From the NCBI RefSeq assembly GCF_000317225.1, contig NZ_AJLL01000090.1, positions 1 through 64,000 on the forward strand: DNA of 64,000 bases, written 5' to 3'. The notes under the pieces were generated by a model that saw only the letters and a list, made by a program, of their open reading frames with translations, was not told the origin of the DNA and searched no databases. Position numbers and translations under genes: made by a program. This document shows positions 17,771 to 26,090 of this stretch, in pieces (position 1 is the first letter of the stretch; every line of letters begins with the position of its first letter). This stretch comes from Fischerella thermalis PCC 7521 (GTDB taxonomy: Bacteria > Cyanobacteriota > Cyanobacteriia > Cyanobacteriales > Nostocaceae).

Positions 17771-18496
17771 ATGGTCATGGCTCCCGCCAAGATTCTTGTA
17801 GTTGATGACGACCCTGCGGTTCGGAATTTAATCCAACGCTTTTTGATGAAGCAGAACTATCAGGTGGAGGCTGCTGAAGATGGTAAAGCTGCTCTAGCTC
17901 TGTTTGAGCAATTTAATCCAGATTTGGTCATTCTGGATGTTAATTTACCAGACGTAATCGGCTTTAACCTCTGCCAAGAAATGCAAAGCCGCAATGGTGT
18001 TTTTGTTCTGATGTTAACTAGCCGTGCAGATGAAGCTGACAAGATTCGCGGCTTTTCTAAAGGTGCTGATGACTATCTCACCAAGCCATTTGGTCTGGGA
18101 GAATTGGAAGTCAGAGTTGCAGCTATTTTGCGGCGTCAGCGGGTTGTAACCACAGCAGAACAAAAACGCCTCATCTTTGAAAAGTTGATGATTGACCCGG
18201 TGCGGCGAGAGGTGACGCTCAACCATGAACCAGTACCTTTAACCGCCCTAGAGTTTGACTTATTACATTTTTTGGCTAGTCATCCAGGTCGAGTTTGGCG
18301 AAGAGCTGAACTAATCCAGGAAGTGTGGGATTATGAATACGTCGGCGACCAACGGGTTGTGGATGTACACATAGGTCAAATTCGCAAGAAAATAGAAGCT
18401 GATGCTAGCCAACCAGCATTAATTCAGACTGTACGTGGTGTAGGCTATAAATTTGAATGTCCTCCTCAATCTCAACAGCCTGACAAGCCACAGTAG
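17771..18496 (+). CDS. OmpR/PhoB-family response regulator
   Basis: A two-component transcription regulator of 241 residues from this ATG; upstream-extended TTG starts add only residues without homology, and ATG at 17777 is equally possible. The receiver domain has the acidic cluster VVDDD (12-14), phospho-acceptor Asp 56 (VILDVNLPD), the switch Thr/Ser in MLTSR and the conserved Lys in LTKPFG. A winged-helix DNA-binding domain follows (about 135-230, VWRRAELIQEVWDYEYVGDQ). No histidine kinase is adjacent, so the partner is elsewhere; I cannot tell which cyanobacterial orthologue it is. It is followed by heptamer repeats and a strong hairpin. Confidence 0.93.
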   Translation: MVMAPAKILVVDDDPAVRNLIQRFLMKQNYQVEAAEDGKAALALFEQFNPDLVILDVNLPDVIGFNLCQEMQSRNGVFVLMLTSRADEADKIRGFSKGADDYLTKPFGLGELEVRVAAILRRQRVVTTAEQKRLIFEKLMIDPVRREVTLNHEPVPLTALEFDLLHFLASHPGRVWRRAELIQEVWDYEYVGDQRVVDVHIGQIRKKIEADASQPALIQTVRGVGYKFECPPQSQQPDKPQ

Positions 18497-18543
18497 TCAT
18501 TAGTTGTTAGTTGGTAGTTGGTAGTTGGTAGTTGGTAGTTATT
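18497..18543 (+). repeat. TAGTTGG heptamer tandem repeat
   Basis: Several direct copies of TAGTTGG (one TTAGTTG) follow the response regulator stop codon. This is the short tandemly repeated repetitive type known from heterocystous cyanobacteria. Confidence 0.85.
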
Positions 18544-18580
18544 TGTCATCATAATCAACAATCAACAATGTATAAGCTGT

Positions 18581-18601
18581 GAGCGGCGGAAGCCGCCGCT
18601 C
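18581..18601 (+). terminator. Perfect GC-rich hairpin
   Basis: GAGCGGCGG pairs perfectly with CCGCCGCTC around a 3-base loop. It is strong enough to terminate transcription from the response regulator, although no T-run follows directly. From 18602 to 18959 I see no gene. Confidence 0.6.
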
Positions 18602-18959
18602 AATTATCAAATTTGTCTTTTTGGTAGATAGCTACATCTAAGCACTCTTAACGACATTTGGGTGATTGGCACTTGAATTTTACAGATACTTATACAGGTG
18701 CAATCAAAGAGTCAGTTGTTTTGCTACCTAAAGTAACTACTTGAAATTTCATACAGCTTTGCTTGATTTTTTGGTTTCGATGCTTACCCTAAACCAATGG
18801 CCGCTTCTATTCACGAAAATCTAGCTTTTTTAGGATCCTAAGTGTTAAATGTGACCTAAAGAGCATAATCCATCTATAGCACTACTTATTGAAGCACCCA
18901 TGATCAAGCTGTCTACTATATTAGCTTCTGGGCATACATTTAGTCAAAAGTATTTCTAC

Positions 18960-19157
18960 TTAGCAGTGATGGAATAAAGTTTCCAAGTATACACGAGCAG
19001 CGCGGCGATCGCTATCCCCATTTTGGAGCAAAAACAACGATAGCGCTGCCGTTAAGACTCGGTTTTGATCCCAATCAGGATGCTTTTCTAAGTAGATTTT
19101 GAGTGATTCGTGTAGTGTTTCAGGAATTTCTGTAAAAATGCTGACAGTTGTATTCAT
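18960..19157 (-). CDS. DUF2811 family small protein
   Basis: A 65-residue protein starting MNTTVSIFTEIPETLHESL. I chose the ATG at 19157 because AAGGAGA lies 8 bases before it on the coding strand; an upstream in-frame ATG (19184) has none. The pattern of an acidic N-terminus, a central LEKHPDWDQNRVLTAALSLF helix and a C-terminal ARVYLETLF matches the cyanobacterial DUF2811 family, whose function is unknown. It looks like a compact helical, possibly DNA- or protein-binding module. Its promoter side faces the DnaA-box cluster. Confidence 0.75.
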   Translation of the reverse strand: MNTTVSIFTEIPETLHESLKIYLEKHPDWDQNRVLTAALSLFLLQNGDSDRRAARVYLETLFHHC

Positions 19158-19702
19158 GAGGTTTTTCTCCTTGGCAGTGTCCATTGACTAGAAAATCTTG
19201 CTTTGAGTTAGAGCCACAGGATGAGAGTGTGTAGTCCTTTGCCTGTCCAATAATTCTGTTGTCAGGTCAATGGTCATTTCACACAGACATCAGAGCAGAC
19301 TAAAAAGGTAAGCCGCATCATTTTGCGGCAAAGGGGGGTGGGGTTGTCAATGCTGCGAAATGTTAAAAATAAGTTTATGAAAAGTATATACTTACGAAAG
19401 TATAGGACTTTTAAGCATTTTTTTTAAAGTTCTTAACATAAACTCAGTCTTATATATCTTCACCCGTTGTGAATAAACAATCCCCAGGCAAGAGTTAGGA
19501 AGCCCATACCATCGTCGAGTCTCTGTGGAAAACTAGGAAAAAGCCTGTGGAAACTCTGTGGAATCAGTGAGGAAAATTTCATAGAATAATTAAGAATTAC
19601 AAAAAGATTAGATTAATTTATTTGGGTGATTACTTTTTAGTTATAGGTCTCTGACCAAAGGCGACTACGTAATTAGTGATCAGTGATCAATCATTTCACT
19701 GG
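19158..19702. other. 545-bp AT-rich region, candidate DnaA-binding region or oriC
   Basis: Within 98 bp (19468-19565) lie four same-orientation 9-mers resembling the complement of the bacterial DnaA box: TGTGAATAA (19468), TGTGGAAAA (19524), TGTGGAAAC (19546) and TGTGGAATC (19557). The second is the exact complement of TTTTCCACA, the form reported for cyanobacterial DnaA boxes. The last three are spaced 22 and 11 bp apart, that is, on one face of the helix. An AT-rich stretch follows at 19566-19645. Neither dnaA nor dnaN is in the window, so a role as replication origin or DnaA-titration site is only inferred. Confidence 0.45.
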
Positions 19703-20353
19703 TTAGCGACGACGCTCCTGTAACTTGCGATACACCGATTTCAAGTCAACTTGATGGTGAGCAAGAGCGACCAGGGTATGATAAAACAAATCTGCAACTT
19801 CTGCTGCGATCGCATCGTCATCACGATCCTTAAACGCCATGACGACCTCTGCGCTTTCCTCGCCAATTTTTTTCAAAATCTTGTTATCACCACCTGCCAA
19901 TAGTTTACAAGTGTAGGAACTTTCCTGAGGATGATCACGGCGATCGCAAATCACAGCAAATAATTGTGACAAAGTATCAGCAGGTGGTGGAGTGATTTTC
20001 CCTTCTACCTGATGAAAACAACTACGTTCACCAGTATGGCAGGCAATATCTCCCACCTGTTCAACTCCAATTAATAGTGCATCACTGTCACAGTCATAAC
20101 GAAGACTTTGCACCTTCTGAACGTGACCAGAAGTTCCTCCCTTGTGCCATAACTCCTGACGGGAACGACTCCAAAACCAAGTTTCCCCTGTTTCTAAGGT
20201 CTTTTGTAATGACTCCCGATTCATCCACGCCATCATCAAAACAGTGCCATCTAGATAGTCTTGGACAATTGCTGGGACAAGACCATGGGAATCGTAGCGA
20301 ATTTGATCAACAGGGATAACTTGGTGTTCAGGATTGCTTGCAGAAAAAAACAT
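19703..20353 (-). CDS. hisIE: Bifunctional phosphoribosyl-AMP cyclohydrolase / phosphoribosyl-ATP pyrophosphohydrolase
   Basis: A 216-residue fusion enzyme catalysing steps two and three of histidine synthesis. The N-terminal HisI domain (about 10-115) shows [32 protein letters not shown] and the zinc-binding DCDSD and HTGERSCF segments. The C-terminal HisE domain (about 120-214) has the MazG-like [22 protein letters not shown] motif. The order and length are the standard bacterial fusion. It stands next to the small ChaB-like gene on the same strand. Confidence 0.95.
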   Translation of the reverse strand: MFFSASNPEHQVIPVDQIRYDSHGLVPAIVQDYLDGTVLMMAWMNRESLQKTLETGETWFWSRSRQELWHKGGTSGHVQKVQSLRYDCDSDALLIGVEQVGDIACHTGERSCFHQVEGKITPPPADTLSQLFAVICDRRDHPQESSYTCKLLAGGDNKILKKIGEESAEVVMAFKDRDDDAIAAEVADLFYHTLVALAHHQVDLKSVYRKLQERRR

Positions 20354-20452
20354 ACCAGCTGCTAAAAAAAGCGAGAATGATTCATGGGTTCACGATACCA
20401 TTCTAAAGAGAGCAACTGGCATTGTTCGTCTGAAAATATTTTCTATTCAGCC

Positions 20453-20641
20453 TTAGACAACAGAACTCTTATGCACAGCAGACTGCATCTTAACAGCACT
20501 TAAAGCGACTTGATGAGCCTTTGTAGCTTCACCATACCAATGAATAGCCGAATTGTAAGCCGCCCGGTAAATATCCTGGTATGCCTCGGACAAGCGAGTG
20601 CGAATCTCCACAGGCAAGTCTTGGTTGGACTTGTATAACAT
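20453..20641 (-). CDS. ChaB-like small protein
   Basis: A 62-residue protein beginning MLYKSNQDLPVEIRTRLSEA and continuing YQDIYRAAYNSAIHWYG. This is the pattern of the ChaB family (YKSxxDLPxxVxxxLPxxAQDIYxxAFNxAxxxY), small acidic proteins first linked to the ChaA cation antiporter of E. coli, whose real role is unclear. The ribosome site is weak. It lies upstream of hisIE on the same strand and is divergent from hemL, with 108 bp between the two starts. Confidence 0.75.
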   Translation of the reverse strand: MLYKSNQDLPVEIRTRLSEAYQDIYRAAYNSAIHWYGEATKAHQVALSAVKMQSAVHKSSVV

Positions 20642-20737
20642 ATTGTTATTTTCTTGGTTCGGGTGATTTTATACGATATAAGTTCTGAGAAGACTTTACG
20701 CCTATCCCAAGACAGACCTTTATTATTTCCCACCGTT

Positions 20738-20744
20738 TAGGAGA
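20738..20744 (+). promoter_or_regulatory. Shine-Dalgarno for the hemL TTG start
   Basis: AGGAGAG sits five bases before the TTG at 20750. It decides the start: no ATG or GTG lies in the right place, and the N-terminus from TTG (MVNTTIK) matches the family. Confidence 0.7.
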
Positions 20745-20749
20745 GAACC

Positions 20750-22048
20750 TTGGTAAATACAACAATTAAAACAACAAAATCACAAGAAATCTTCGCTGCT
20801 GCTCAAAACCTCATGCCAGGAGGGGTAAACTCTCCAGTTCGCGCCTTTAAATCTGTGGGAGGACAACCGATAGTTTTTGATCATGTTAAAGGCGCATACA
20901 TTTGGGATGTAGATGGTAATCAATACATCGACTATGTGGGTACTTGGGGACCAGCTATTTGTGGTCATGCTCACCCAGAGGTTATTGCAGCCCTGCATGA
21001 AGCCCTAGAAAAAGGCACCAGTTTTGGTGCGCCTTGTGTGCTGGAAAATGTCTTAGCAGAAATGGTGATCGATGCTGTTCCTAGCATTGAAATGGTAAGA
21101 TTTGTTAACTCCGGCACTGAAGCTTGTATGGCAGTATTACGATTGATGCGGGCTTTTACCGGACGGGAAAAAGTTATCAAATTTGAAGGTTGCTACCACG
21201 GTCATGCTGATATGTTTCTGGTAAAAGCAGGTTCCGGTGTTGCAACCCTGGGTTTACCAGACTCCCCTGGTGTTCCCAAATCGGTAACAAGTAATACTCT
21301 AACTGCGCCGTTCAATGATTTAGAAGCCGTCAAAGCTTTATTTGAAGAAAACCGTGACCAAATCGCTGGAATCATTCTAGAACCAGTAGTAGGTAATGCT
21401 GGGTTCATTCCTCCTGATGCTGGATTTTTAGAAGGCTTACGGGAACTTACGCAGGAACATGGTGCTTTATTGGTATTCGATGAGGTAATGACAGGCTTCC
21501 GTATCGCCTACGGTGGCGCCCAAGAAAAGTTTGGTATTACCCCTGATCTGACAACCTTAGGCAAAGTTATCGGTGGTGGTTTACCCGTAGGAGCCTATGG
21601 TGGTCGTCGGGATATCATGTCAATGGTCGCCCCTGCTGGTCCGATGTATCAAGCAGGGACTCTTTCTGGTAACCCCTTAGCCATGACTGCGGGTATTAAG
21701 ACCCTGGAATTACTGCAAAAATCTGGTACTTACGAGTACTTAGATAAGATTACCAAGAAGCTGGCAAATGGTTTGTTGCAAATTGCTCAAGAAACTGGTC
21801 ATCCAGCTTGTGGCGGTTCCATCAGTGCTATGTTTGGTTTGTTCTTTACTGCTGGTCCGGTTCATAACTACGAAGATGCCAAGAAATCTGATCTGGCTAA
21901 ATTTGCTCGTTTCCATCGCGGGATGTTAGAGCATGGTATTTACTTGGCACCATCACAATTTGAAGCTGGATTCACTTCTTTTGCGCACACAGAGGAAGAT
22001 ATTGACAGAACGCTAGAAGCGGCTAGGGATGTCATGTCTCAACTGTAA
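20750..22048 (+). CDS. hemL: Glutamate-1-semialdehyde 2,1-aminomutase
   Basis: A 432-residue PLP enzyme that converts glutamate-1-semialdehyde to 5-aminolevulinate, the common precursor of haem, chlorophyll and phycobilins in the C5 pathway. Typical motifs are [18 protein letters not shown] (21-38), [15 protein letters not shown] (118-132), FDEVMTGFR (243-251) and the Schiff-base lysine 272 in [14 protein letters not shown]. It begins at TTG, supported by a good ribosome site. A strong hairpin follows the stop codon. It forms a single gene, divergent from the ChaB-like gene. Confidence 0.97.
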   Translation: MVNTTIKTTKSQEIFAAAQNLMPGGVNSPVRAFKSVGGQPIVFDHVKGAYIWDVDGNQYIDYVGTWGPAICGHAHPEVIAALHEALEKGTSFGAPCVLENVLAEMVIDAVPSIEMVRFVNSGTEACMAVLRLMRAFTGREKVIKFEGCYHGHADMFLVKAGSGVATLGLPDSPGVPKSVTSNTLTAPFNDLEAVKALFEENRDQIAGIILEPVVGNAGFIPPDAGFLEGLRELTQEHGALLVFDEVMTGFRIAYGGAQEKFGITPDLTTLGKVIGGGLPVGAYGGRRDIMSMVAPAGPMYQAGTLSGNPLAMTAGIKTLELLQKSGTYEYLDKITKKLANGLLQIAQETGHPACGGSISAMFGLFFTAGPVHNYEDAKKSDLAKFARFHRGMLEHGIYLAPSQFEAGFTSFAHTEEDIDRTLEAARDVMSQL

Positions 22049-22055
22049 AAATATT

Positions 22056-22083
22056 CAACCCCGCCTACTAATGGGCGGGGTTG
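22056..22083. terminator. Strong bidirectional hairpin terminator
   Basis: CAACCCCGCC pairs with GGCGGGGTTG around a short loop 8 bp after the hemL stop. It is placed to end both hemL and the convergent metallothionein gene. Confidence 0.85.
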
Positions 22084-22112
22084 AAGTTTATATAGGCAGG
22101 AATAACAGCTAA

Positions 22113-22274
22113 CTAACAGCCACAACCAGTGTGACCACAGCCTTTAGTGGTTTGATGACCGTCAGCGCAGGCTTCAGAGCAGTAGTATTTATTATCTTTT
22201 TGAATCGCATCTTCAATAGAAACGATGCATAGGCAAGATTCACAAGCACATTTCATTTGGGTTACGGTAGTCAT
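22113..22274 (-). CDS. smtA: Bacterial metallothionein (SmtA/BmtA family)
   Basis: A 53-residue Cys-rich protein: N-terminal KCACESCLC (Cys 9, 11, 14, 16), the zinc-finger-like core YYCSEACADGH (Cys 32, Cys 36, His 40) and the tail KGCGHTGCGC (Cys 46, His 48, Cys 51, Cys 53). This gives nine Cys and two key His, the ligand set of the zinc/cadmium-binding SmtA of Synechococcus, with the YYCSEACADGH and GCGHTGC strings identical. The ribosome site AAAGGAGAG lies directly upstream of the ATG at 22274. An SmtB-type operator lies 44 bp before the start. The protein probably buffers cytosolic zinc. No smtB-like repressor gene lies nearby. The gene converges on hemL. Confidence 0.93.
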   Translation of the reverse strand: MTTVTQMKCACESCLCIVSIEDAIQKDNKYYCSEACADGHQTTKGCGHTGCGC

Positions 22275-22301
22275 TGCTCTCTCCTTTATGTCCTCTAGTC
22301 A

Positions 22302-22331
22302 ATTATAGTACTATATCTGAACATATATTCA
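22302..22331 (-). promoter_or_regulatory. Promoter with SmtB-type operator for the metallothionein gene
   Basis: TGAACATATATTCA at 22318-22331 is an inverted repeat of the form TGAA-N6-TTCA, the core of the SmtB operators of Synechococcus. On the minus strand a TATAAT box (22302-22307) follows 10 bp downstream, so the operator covers the -35/spacer region, where binding of an ArsR/SmtB repressor would block transcription until zinc rises. Confidence 0.7.
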
Positions 22332-22866
22332 TACATTTGCTTAATAAAAGTTTAATTGGTAACATAATCTACTTGGTGCAATAGATGTTTGATCTTAGGG
22401 CATGGGCAAATTACCTATCATATCATGTTCTGTTGAATACTTATACTGTCGCCTAGGCTGGTAATAGGTAATTGGTGAGACTACTTGCCGTCTTGGCTTA
22501 TGCCGAGATGGCAAAGTAGCGAACCCGAAGGGTAATGGGGAAAAACCAATGACCAAAAGCGAAGCATAATCATAATATCGTAAGCAATTAGCCGAACTTG
22601 ATATTACCCATTACCCGTTACCCATTACCTATTACCAAAGCGACGGGAAACACTATCCCCTCGTGAGTGGGGGGAAACCGTCCCGCCGCTTTTAATAAAA
22701 TTACGTAAGTCTACTATTGCTTCACATCAGCTTAGCCTAGCTTTAGCAACTCTTCAAAGGATTTCCAGCAAAAATAACCTGGTGAAAGTAGCTTTTAATA
22801 TAAATAATTGAGATTGGAGTGAGTGTACCACTCCCCATGAATCTTCGTGCAGCGAGTTGACAGTGC
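22332..22866. other. Repeat-filled gap before the kinase gene
   Basis: No gene. It holds GGTAATAGGTAAT repeats around 22460 and their inverted copies around 22600-22636, and a long imperfect hairpin (22481-22519). The combined outer and inner inverted repeats suggest a nested non-autonomous element spanning about 22460-22636. Confidence 0.5.
22481..22519. repeat. 39-bp hairpin repeat
   Basis: CTACTTGCCGTCTTGGC pairs with GCCGAGATGGCAAAGTAG with few mismatches around TTAT. It sits between inverted copies of GGTAATAGGTAAT. Confidence 0.7.
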
Positions 22867-24483
22867 ATGAGCTACTGCGTAAATCCTAACTGTCCCAATC
22901 CAGAAAACTTGGCATATAGCGAGAGGTGCCAGTCTTGTGGCTCGCGATTGCTGCTACGTTCGCGCTACCGAATAGTGAAAGCTTTAGGCCAAGGTGGTTT
23001 TGGAGCAACCTTTTTAGCCAGCGACGAAGCTCTACCAGGCGAACCAAGTTGCGTAATCAAGCAATTACGTCCATCAGGAACCGCACCCCACGTTTTAAAA
23101 ATGGCACGGGAGTTGTTTGAAAGAGAAGCAGTGACTTTAGGCAATATTGGCAATCATCCGCAAGTGCCACGCTTGCTAGATTACTTTGAAGAGCGTGAAC
23201 AATTCTATTTAGTTCAGGAATACATTAGCGGTTCCACCATACAGCAAGAGGTTAAACATACAGGAGTATTCACTGAAGCAGGAGTGAAGCAATTTTTGAG
23301 CGAGATTCTGCCATTACTGCAATATATACATGAACGCAAGGTAATACATCGCGATATCAAACCTGCTAATATAATCCGCCGTGCTCAAGATAGTAGACTA
23401 GTTCTCATAGACTTTGGTGCTGTTACCAATCAAGTCAGACAAGCTGTGGTAAATCAATCAGAACACACAGCATTAACTGCATATGCAATTGGTACTCCTG
23501 GTTTTGCCCCTCCCGAGCAAATGGCAATGCGTCCAGTCTACGCCAGTGATATTTATGCCTTGGGAATTACATGTATTTATCTACTAACTAGCAAATCTCC
23601 TAAAGATTTAGACTATAACCCCACAACAGGGGAAATTATGTGGGAACATCACGTACATGTGAGTAACCATCTAGCAGACGTTTTGCGGAAAATGCTGGAA
23701 GTTTCTGTACGCAATCGCTACCAAACAGCTGAAGAAGTACTCAGAGCATTAGAACTAGAACCGTATCTAGAGAGTTTGTCGAAAAGTTTGGTTTCTCAAC
23801 CAAGCGGCGGCGTTAAAGAACGAACAGTTCACCGTTTAGAAGATTCTGGTATTTACAGCAGCAGTCCTTCCGGTGTTTCTGGTATGAGTGTGGCGCAGGT
23901 AGCAGCAGCAATTCGAGCAAGACGGGCTAAAATCGCAGAAGCTGCTGGTGTTACCTATGCAGGGGAAACACGACGACGAATGCTAACAACAAAATCAACG
24001 ACTTTGGCTAGTAGTTGTGGTAGTTCTCAAGGTCAAAAAGCTCAGGCTATGCGCCAATTAGATAGCCAAAATTTGATTGCAGCTTATCTAAAAGGGAGAC
24101 GGGATTTTGCCCTACACAATTTAAATCTGCTTAACTTACAAGGTGCCAATCTATCAGAAACAAATTTCCATTCTTCTCAACTGCAAAGAGTCAACCTCCA
24201 AGGAGCTAATCTCCACAATAGTGACTTTGGCAGAGCTAGTCTCAATCGAGCGAATCTTAGAGATAGTAATTTAACCAAAGCTTACTTGAATAATGCTGAT
24301 TTAGAAGGAGCAGACTTACGAGGCGCGGATCTCAGCTATGCTTATCTGCAAAACGCTAACTTGCGGGGAGCTAATTTGTGTGGCGCTAATTTGACTGGTG
24401 CGAAAATTTCTGAAGAACAACTAGCACAAGCCAAAACGAATTGGATGACGGTACGTCCCAATGGCAGACGAGGGTTGTTGTAA
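22867..24483 (+). CDS. Zinc-ribbon / Ser/Thr kinase / pentapeptide-repeat protein (SpkB-like)
   Basis: A 538-residue protein in four parts. Cys 4, 9, 21 and 24 form a short zinc-ribbon-like knuckle. A Hanks-type kinase domain (about 34-300) has GQGGFG (41-46), Lys 65, HRD (161-163), DFG (182-184) and APPEQ (214-218). A low-complexity linker (305-395) leads to a pentapeptide-repeat beta-helix (about 418-515; ANL, ADL and ANLR units). The same layout is known from SpkB of Synechocystis, linked there to motility and oxidative stress. It has no membrane segment, so it is probably cytoplasmic, and no cognate phosphatase is adjacent. The kinase domain resembles that of the CHASE2 kinase at 552-2945. 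Confidence 0.9.
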   Translation: MSYCVNPNCPNPENLAYSERCQSCGSRLLLRSRYRIVKALGQGGFGATFLASDEALPGEPSCVIKQLRPSGTAPHVLKMARELFEREAVTLGNIGNHPQVPRLLDYFEEREQFYLVQEYISGSTIQQEVKHTGVFTEAGVKQFLSEILPLLQYIHERKVIHRDIKPANIIRRAQDSRLVLIDFGAVTNQVRQAVVNQSEHTALTAYAIGTPGFAPPEQMAMRPVYASDIYALGITCIYLLTSKSPKDLDYNPTTGEIMWEHHVHVSNHLADVLRKMLEVSVRNRYQTAEEVLRALELEPYLESLSKSLVSQPSGGVKERTVHRLEDSGIYSSSPSGVSGMSVAQVAAAIRARRAKIAEAAGVTYAGETRRRMLTTKSTTLASSCGSSQGQKAQAMRQLDSQNLIAAYLKGRRDFALHNLNLLNLQGANLSETNFHSSQLQRVNLQGANLHNSDFGRASLNRANLRDSNLTKAYLNNADLEGADLRGADLSYAYLQNANLRGANLCGANLTGAKISEEQLAQAKTNWMTVRPNGRRGLL

Positions 24484-25135
24484 GTCCTCTGTTAAGAAAG
24501 AAGGCAGAGGGCAGAGGGCAGAGGGCAGAAGGGAAGAAGATTTGCTTTGTTTCTTTCATTCGTAGCGGGTAGTGTACCACCAGTGCGCCTGCTGCTAAAA
24601 AACATTTCTGTTTCTTTAACGTGAGTTTGATTAATATTATCAGACTAAAAAATTGAATTGTCCGCAAGTAAATAAGTGAACAGTTATCACCCTCGTCACC
24701 AGGTTGAACCTGGTAACAAGTTGGGAATTGCTTCGTGTAAATTCAATTGTTTAATCAATATTATTTAAATAAACTGTCATATAGCATTCCTAAATCATTC
24801 GTGAAAGGCAATATCCCCAAATTCTGAAAGAAGTCGGGGATCTGGGCTTTGCTATTCTCACAAATCATATAGGACTGCTATATATTATATATTATTGTTA
24901 AACTAACTAAAGCAAATATTCTAAATCTTTTCTCAACATTAAGTAGTATTGCGGTTACTTTAAACTGGAGAGAAACTTTAATCTGGGATAGGGAAAACTT
25001 CATAATGTATGTTACTTGATGCTCAAACTCACAGCATCAAGTATGTCAGACACTATTTCAAATTATAAAATTCAGAATAATTGTTCATAACTGACTTCAA
25101 AAATAGATATTTGTTAGCAATATAAAGGCTAAGCT
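24484..25135. other. 652-bp gap with repeats and a MITE-like element
   Basis: It starts with GGCAGAG heptamers (24505-24530). At 24780-24882 lies a MITE-like element. The rest is AT-rich and no gene was recognised; the promoter of the FHA gene is presumably within 24890-25130. Confidence 0.5.
24780..24882. mobile_element. MITE-like element with TATAGCA(T/G)TCCTA ends
   Basis: The left end TATAGCATTCCTAAATCATT and the inverted right end (read outward as TATAGCAGTCCTATATGATT) match at about 16 of 20 positions, and the match continues as CGTGA/TGTGA. A smaller hairpin (ATCCCCAAATTCTG... to AGTCGGGGAT) lies inside. The 103-bp length and lack of coding potential suit a non-autonomous element. Confidence 0.65.
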
Positions 25136-25864
25136 ATGATTGCTGAATTTTCAGAAAAGGAATTAGAAAAGCGGCTGAGTTTATATCAAGTATTCCTTAA
25201 GTTGTATGAACACCATAGTAGCTTTTTAGATGAAATTCTTCAGTTAGAAAATTTACCTCAGCCATTGTCTACAGGAGTGCAGGGGTGTTACCTACAAGGT
25301 GTAATCGATAGTTCTGATGTTTATGTCATTACTAATTTATCTGAGGGTAAGACGCAGAAATTATTACAACCACAGTATATTTGGACTATAGGCCGCGATC
25401 GCACCTGTGGTATTTGTGTTTGTGACAGACGCGTGTCTCGTCGTCATGCAGCTATTCAGTATATTGAAAATGCTGATTACTCAGGCTTTTACCTAGTTGA
25501 CTTTAGTAGTACCAATGGTACTTTTGTGAATGGTGAACCTGTTTATCGCCCAATCAAACTACAAGATGGTGATCATATTCGGCTAGGTAGCATGACTTTT
25601 TCTTTTTATATGAATTTGACACCACCCCAAGTATTGCCTAGAGTTGCAGTTGAGTTATTGATGCAACTAGTTACACGCAAAAGTGGTGATGAGGTACAAA
25701 TAAATAGAAAAGTATCTCTGGAGAACTTAGATCATACTTTAGAAGCTTTTAGACAGATTCCAATACTTAATAGTGAAGAAATTGCGGTATCGCTAAGTCA
25801 AAAACAGCAATCAGAAATTTTAGATAATTTCTTTAGCAAACAAATGCCTAGTAATTCTAGATAA
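25136..25864 (+). CDS. FHA-domain protein
   Basis: A 242-residue protein. A helical N-terminus (1-75) is followed by a forkhead-associated domain (about 80-158) with the conserved GRDRTCGICVCDRRVSRRHA, DFSSTNGTFVNG and LQDGDHIRLGS motifs that bind phosphothreonine. The C-terminal 80 residues are helical and not recognised. FHA proteins read the output of Ser/Thr kinases; one such kinase lies just upstream (22867-24483), separated by a 652-bp gap, so a functional link is possible but not shown. A hairpin follows the gene. Confidence 0.85.
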   Translation: MIAEFSEKELEKRLSLYQVFLKLYEHHSSFLDEILQLENLPQPLSTGVQGCYLQGVIDSSDVYVITNLSEGKTQKLLQPQYIWTIGRDRTCGICVCDRRVSRRHAAIQYIENADYSGFYLVDFSSTNGTFVNGEPVYRPIKLQDGDHIRLGSMTFSFYMNLTPPQVLPRVAVELLMQLVTRKSGDEVQINRKVSLENLDHTLEAFRQIPILNSEEIAVSLSQKQQSEILDNFFSKQMPSNSR

Positions 25865-25912
25865 TAGCTGTTTTTACAGATTTGATGATTATTTTATTAA
25901 CTTTGACTACAT

Positions 25913-25942
25913 AACCCCGACTTCTGAAAAAAAGTCGGAGTT
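25913..25942. terminator. Hairpin between FHA gene and recA
   Basis: AACCCCGACTT pairs with AAGTCGGAGTT (one mismatch), followed by CGTATTTTTC. It is a plausible terminator for the FHA gene and may be derived from the CCCCGACTT hairpin family found at three other sites. Confidence 0.6.
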
Positions 25943-25998
25943 CGTATTTTTCTGACAGAAAATCCTTAGCACTTAGCAGTTAGTTTTTGACTAATAAT

Positions 25999-26028
25999 GT
26001 ACAGACGCGAGGAACATCGCGTCTGTAC
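25999..26028. repeat. GTACAGACGCGA palindromic repeat
   Basis: A perfect 12-bp stem (GTACAGACGCGA with TCGCGTCTGTAC) surrounds a 6-base loop. The same element occurs in inverted orientation at 63753-63782. Confidence 0.85.
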
Positions 26029-26047
26029 CCACTAACTAATAACTACT

Positions 26048-26075
26048 GTACAGACGTGCCATGGCACGTCTCTAC
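26048..26075. repeat. Second copy of the GACGTGCCATGGCACGTC palindrome
   Basis: The 20-bp palindromic core AGACGTGCCATGGCACGTCT is identical to that at 6235-6266 and is flanked by GTA and TAC, with one C/C mismatch. It lies 20 bp after the related hairpin and just past the end of recA. Confidence 0.85.
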
Positions 26076-26090
26076 AACCACTAACCAATA

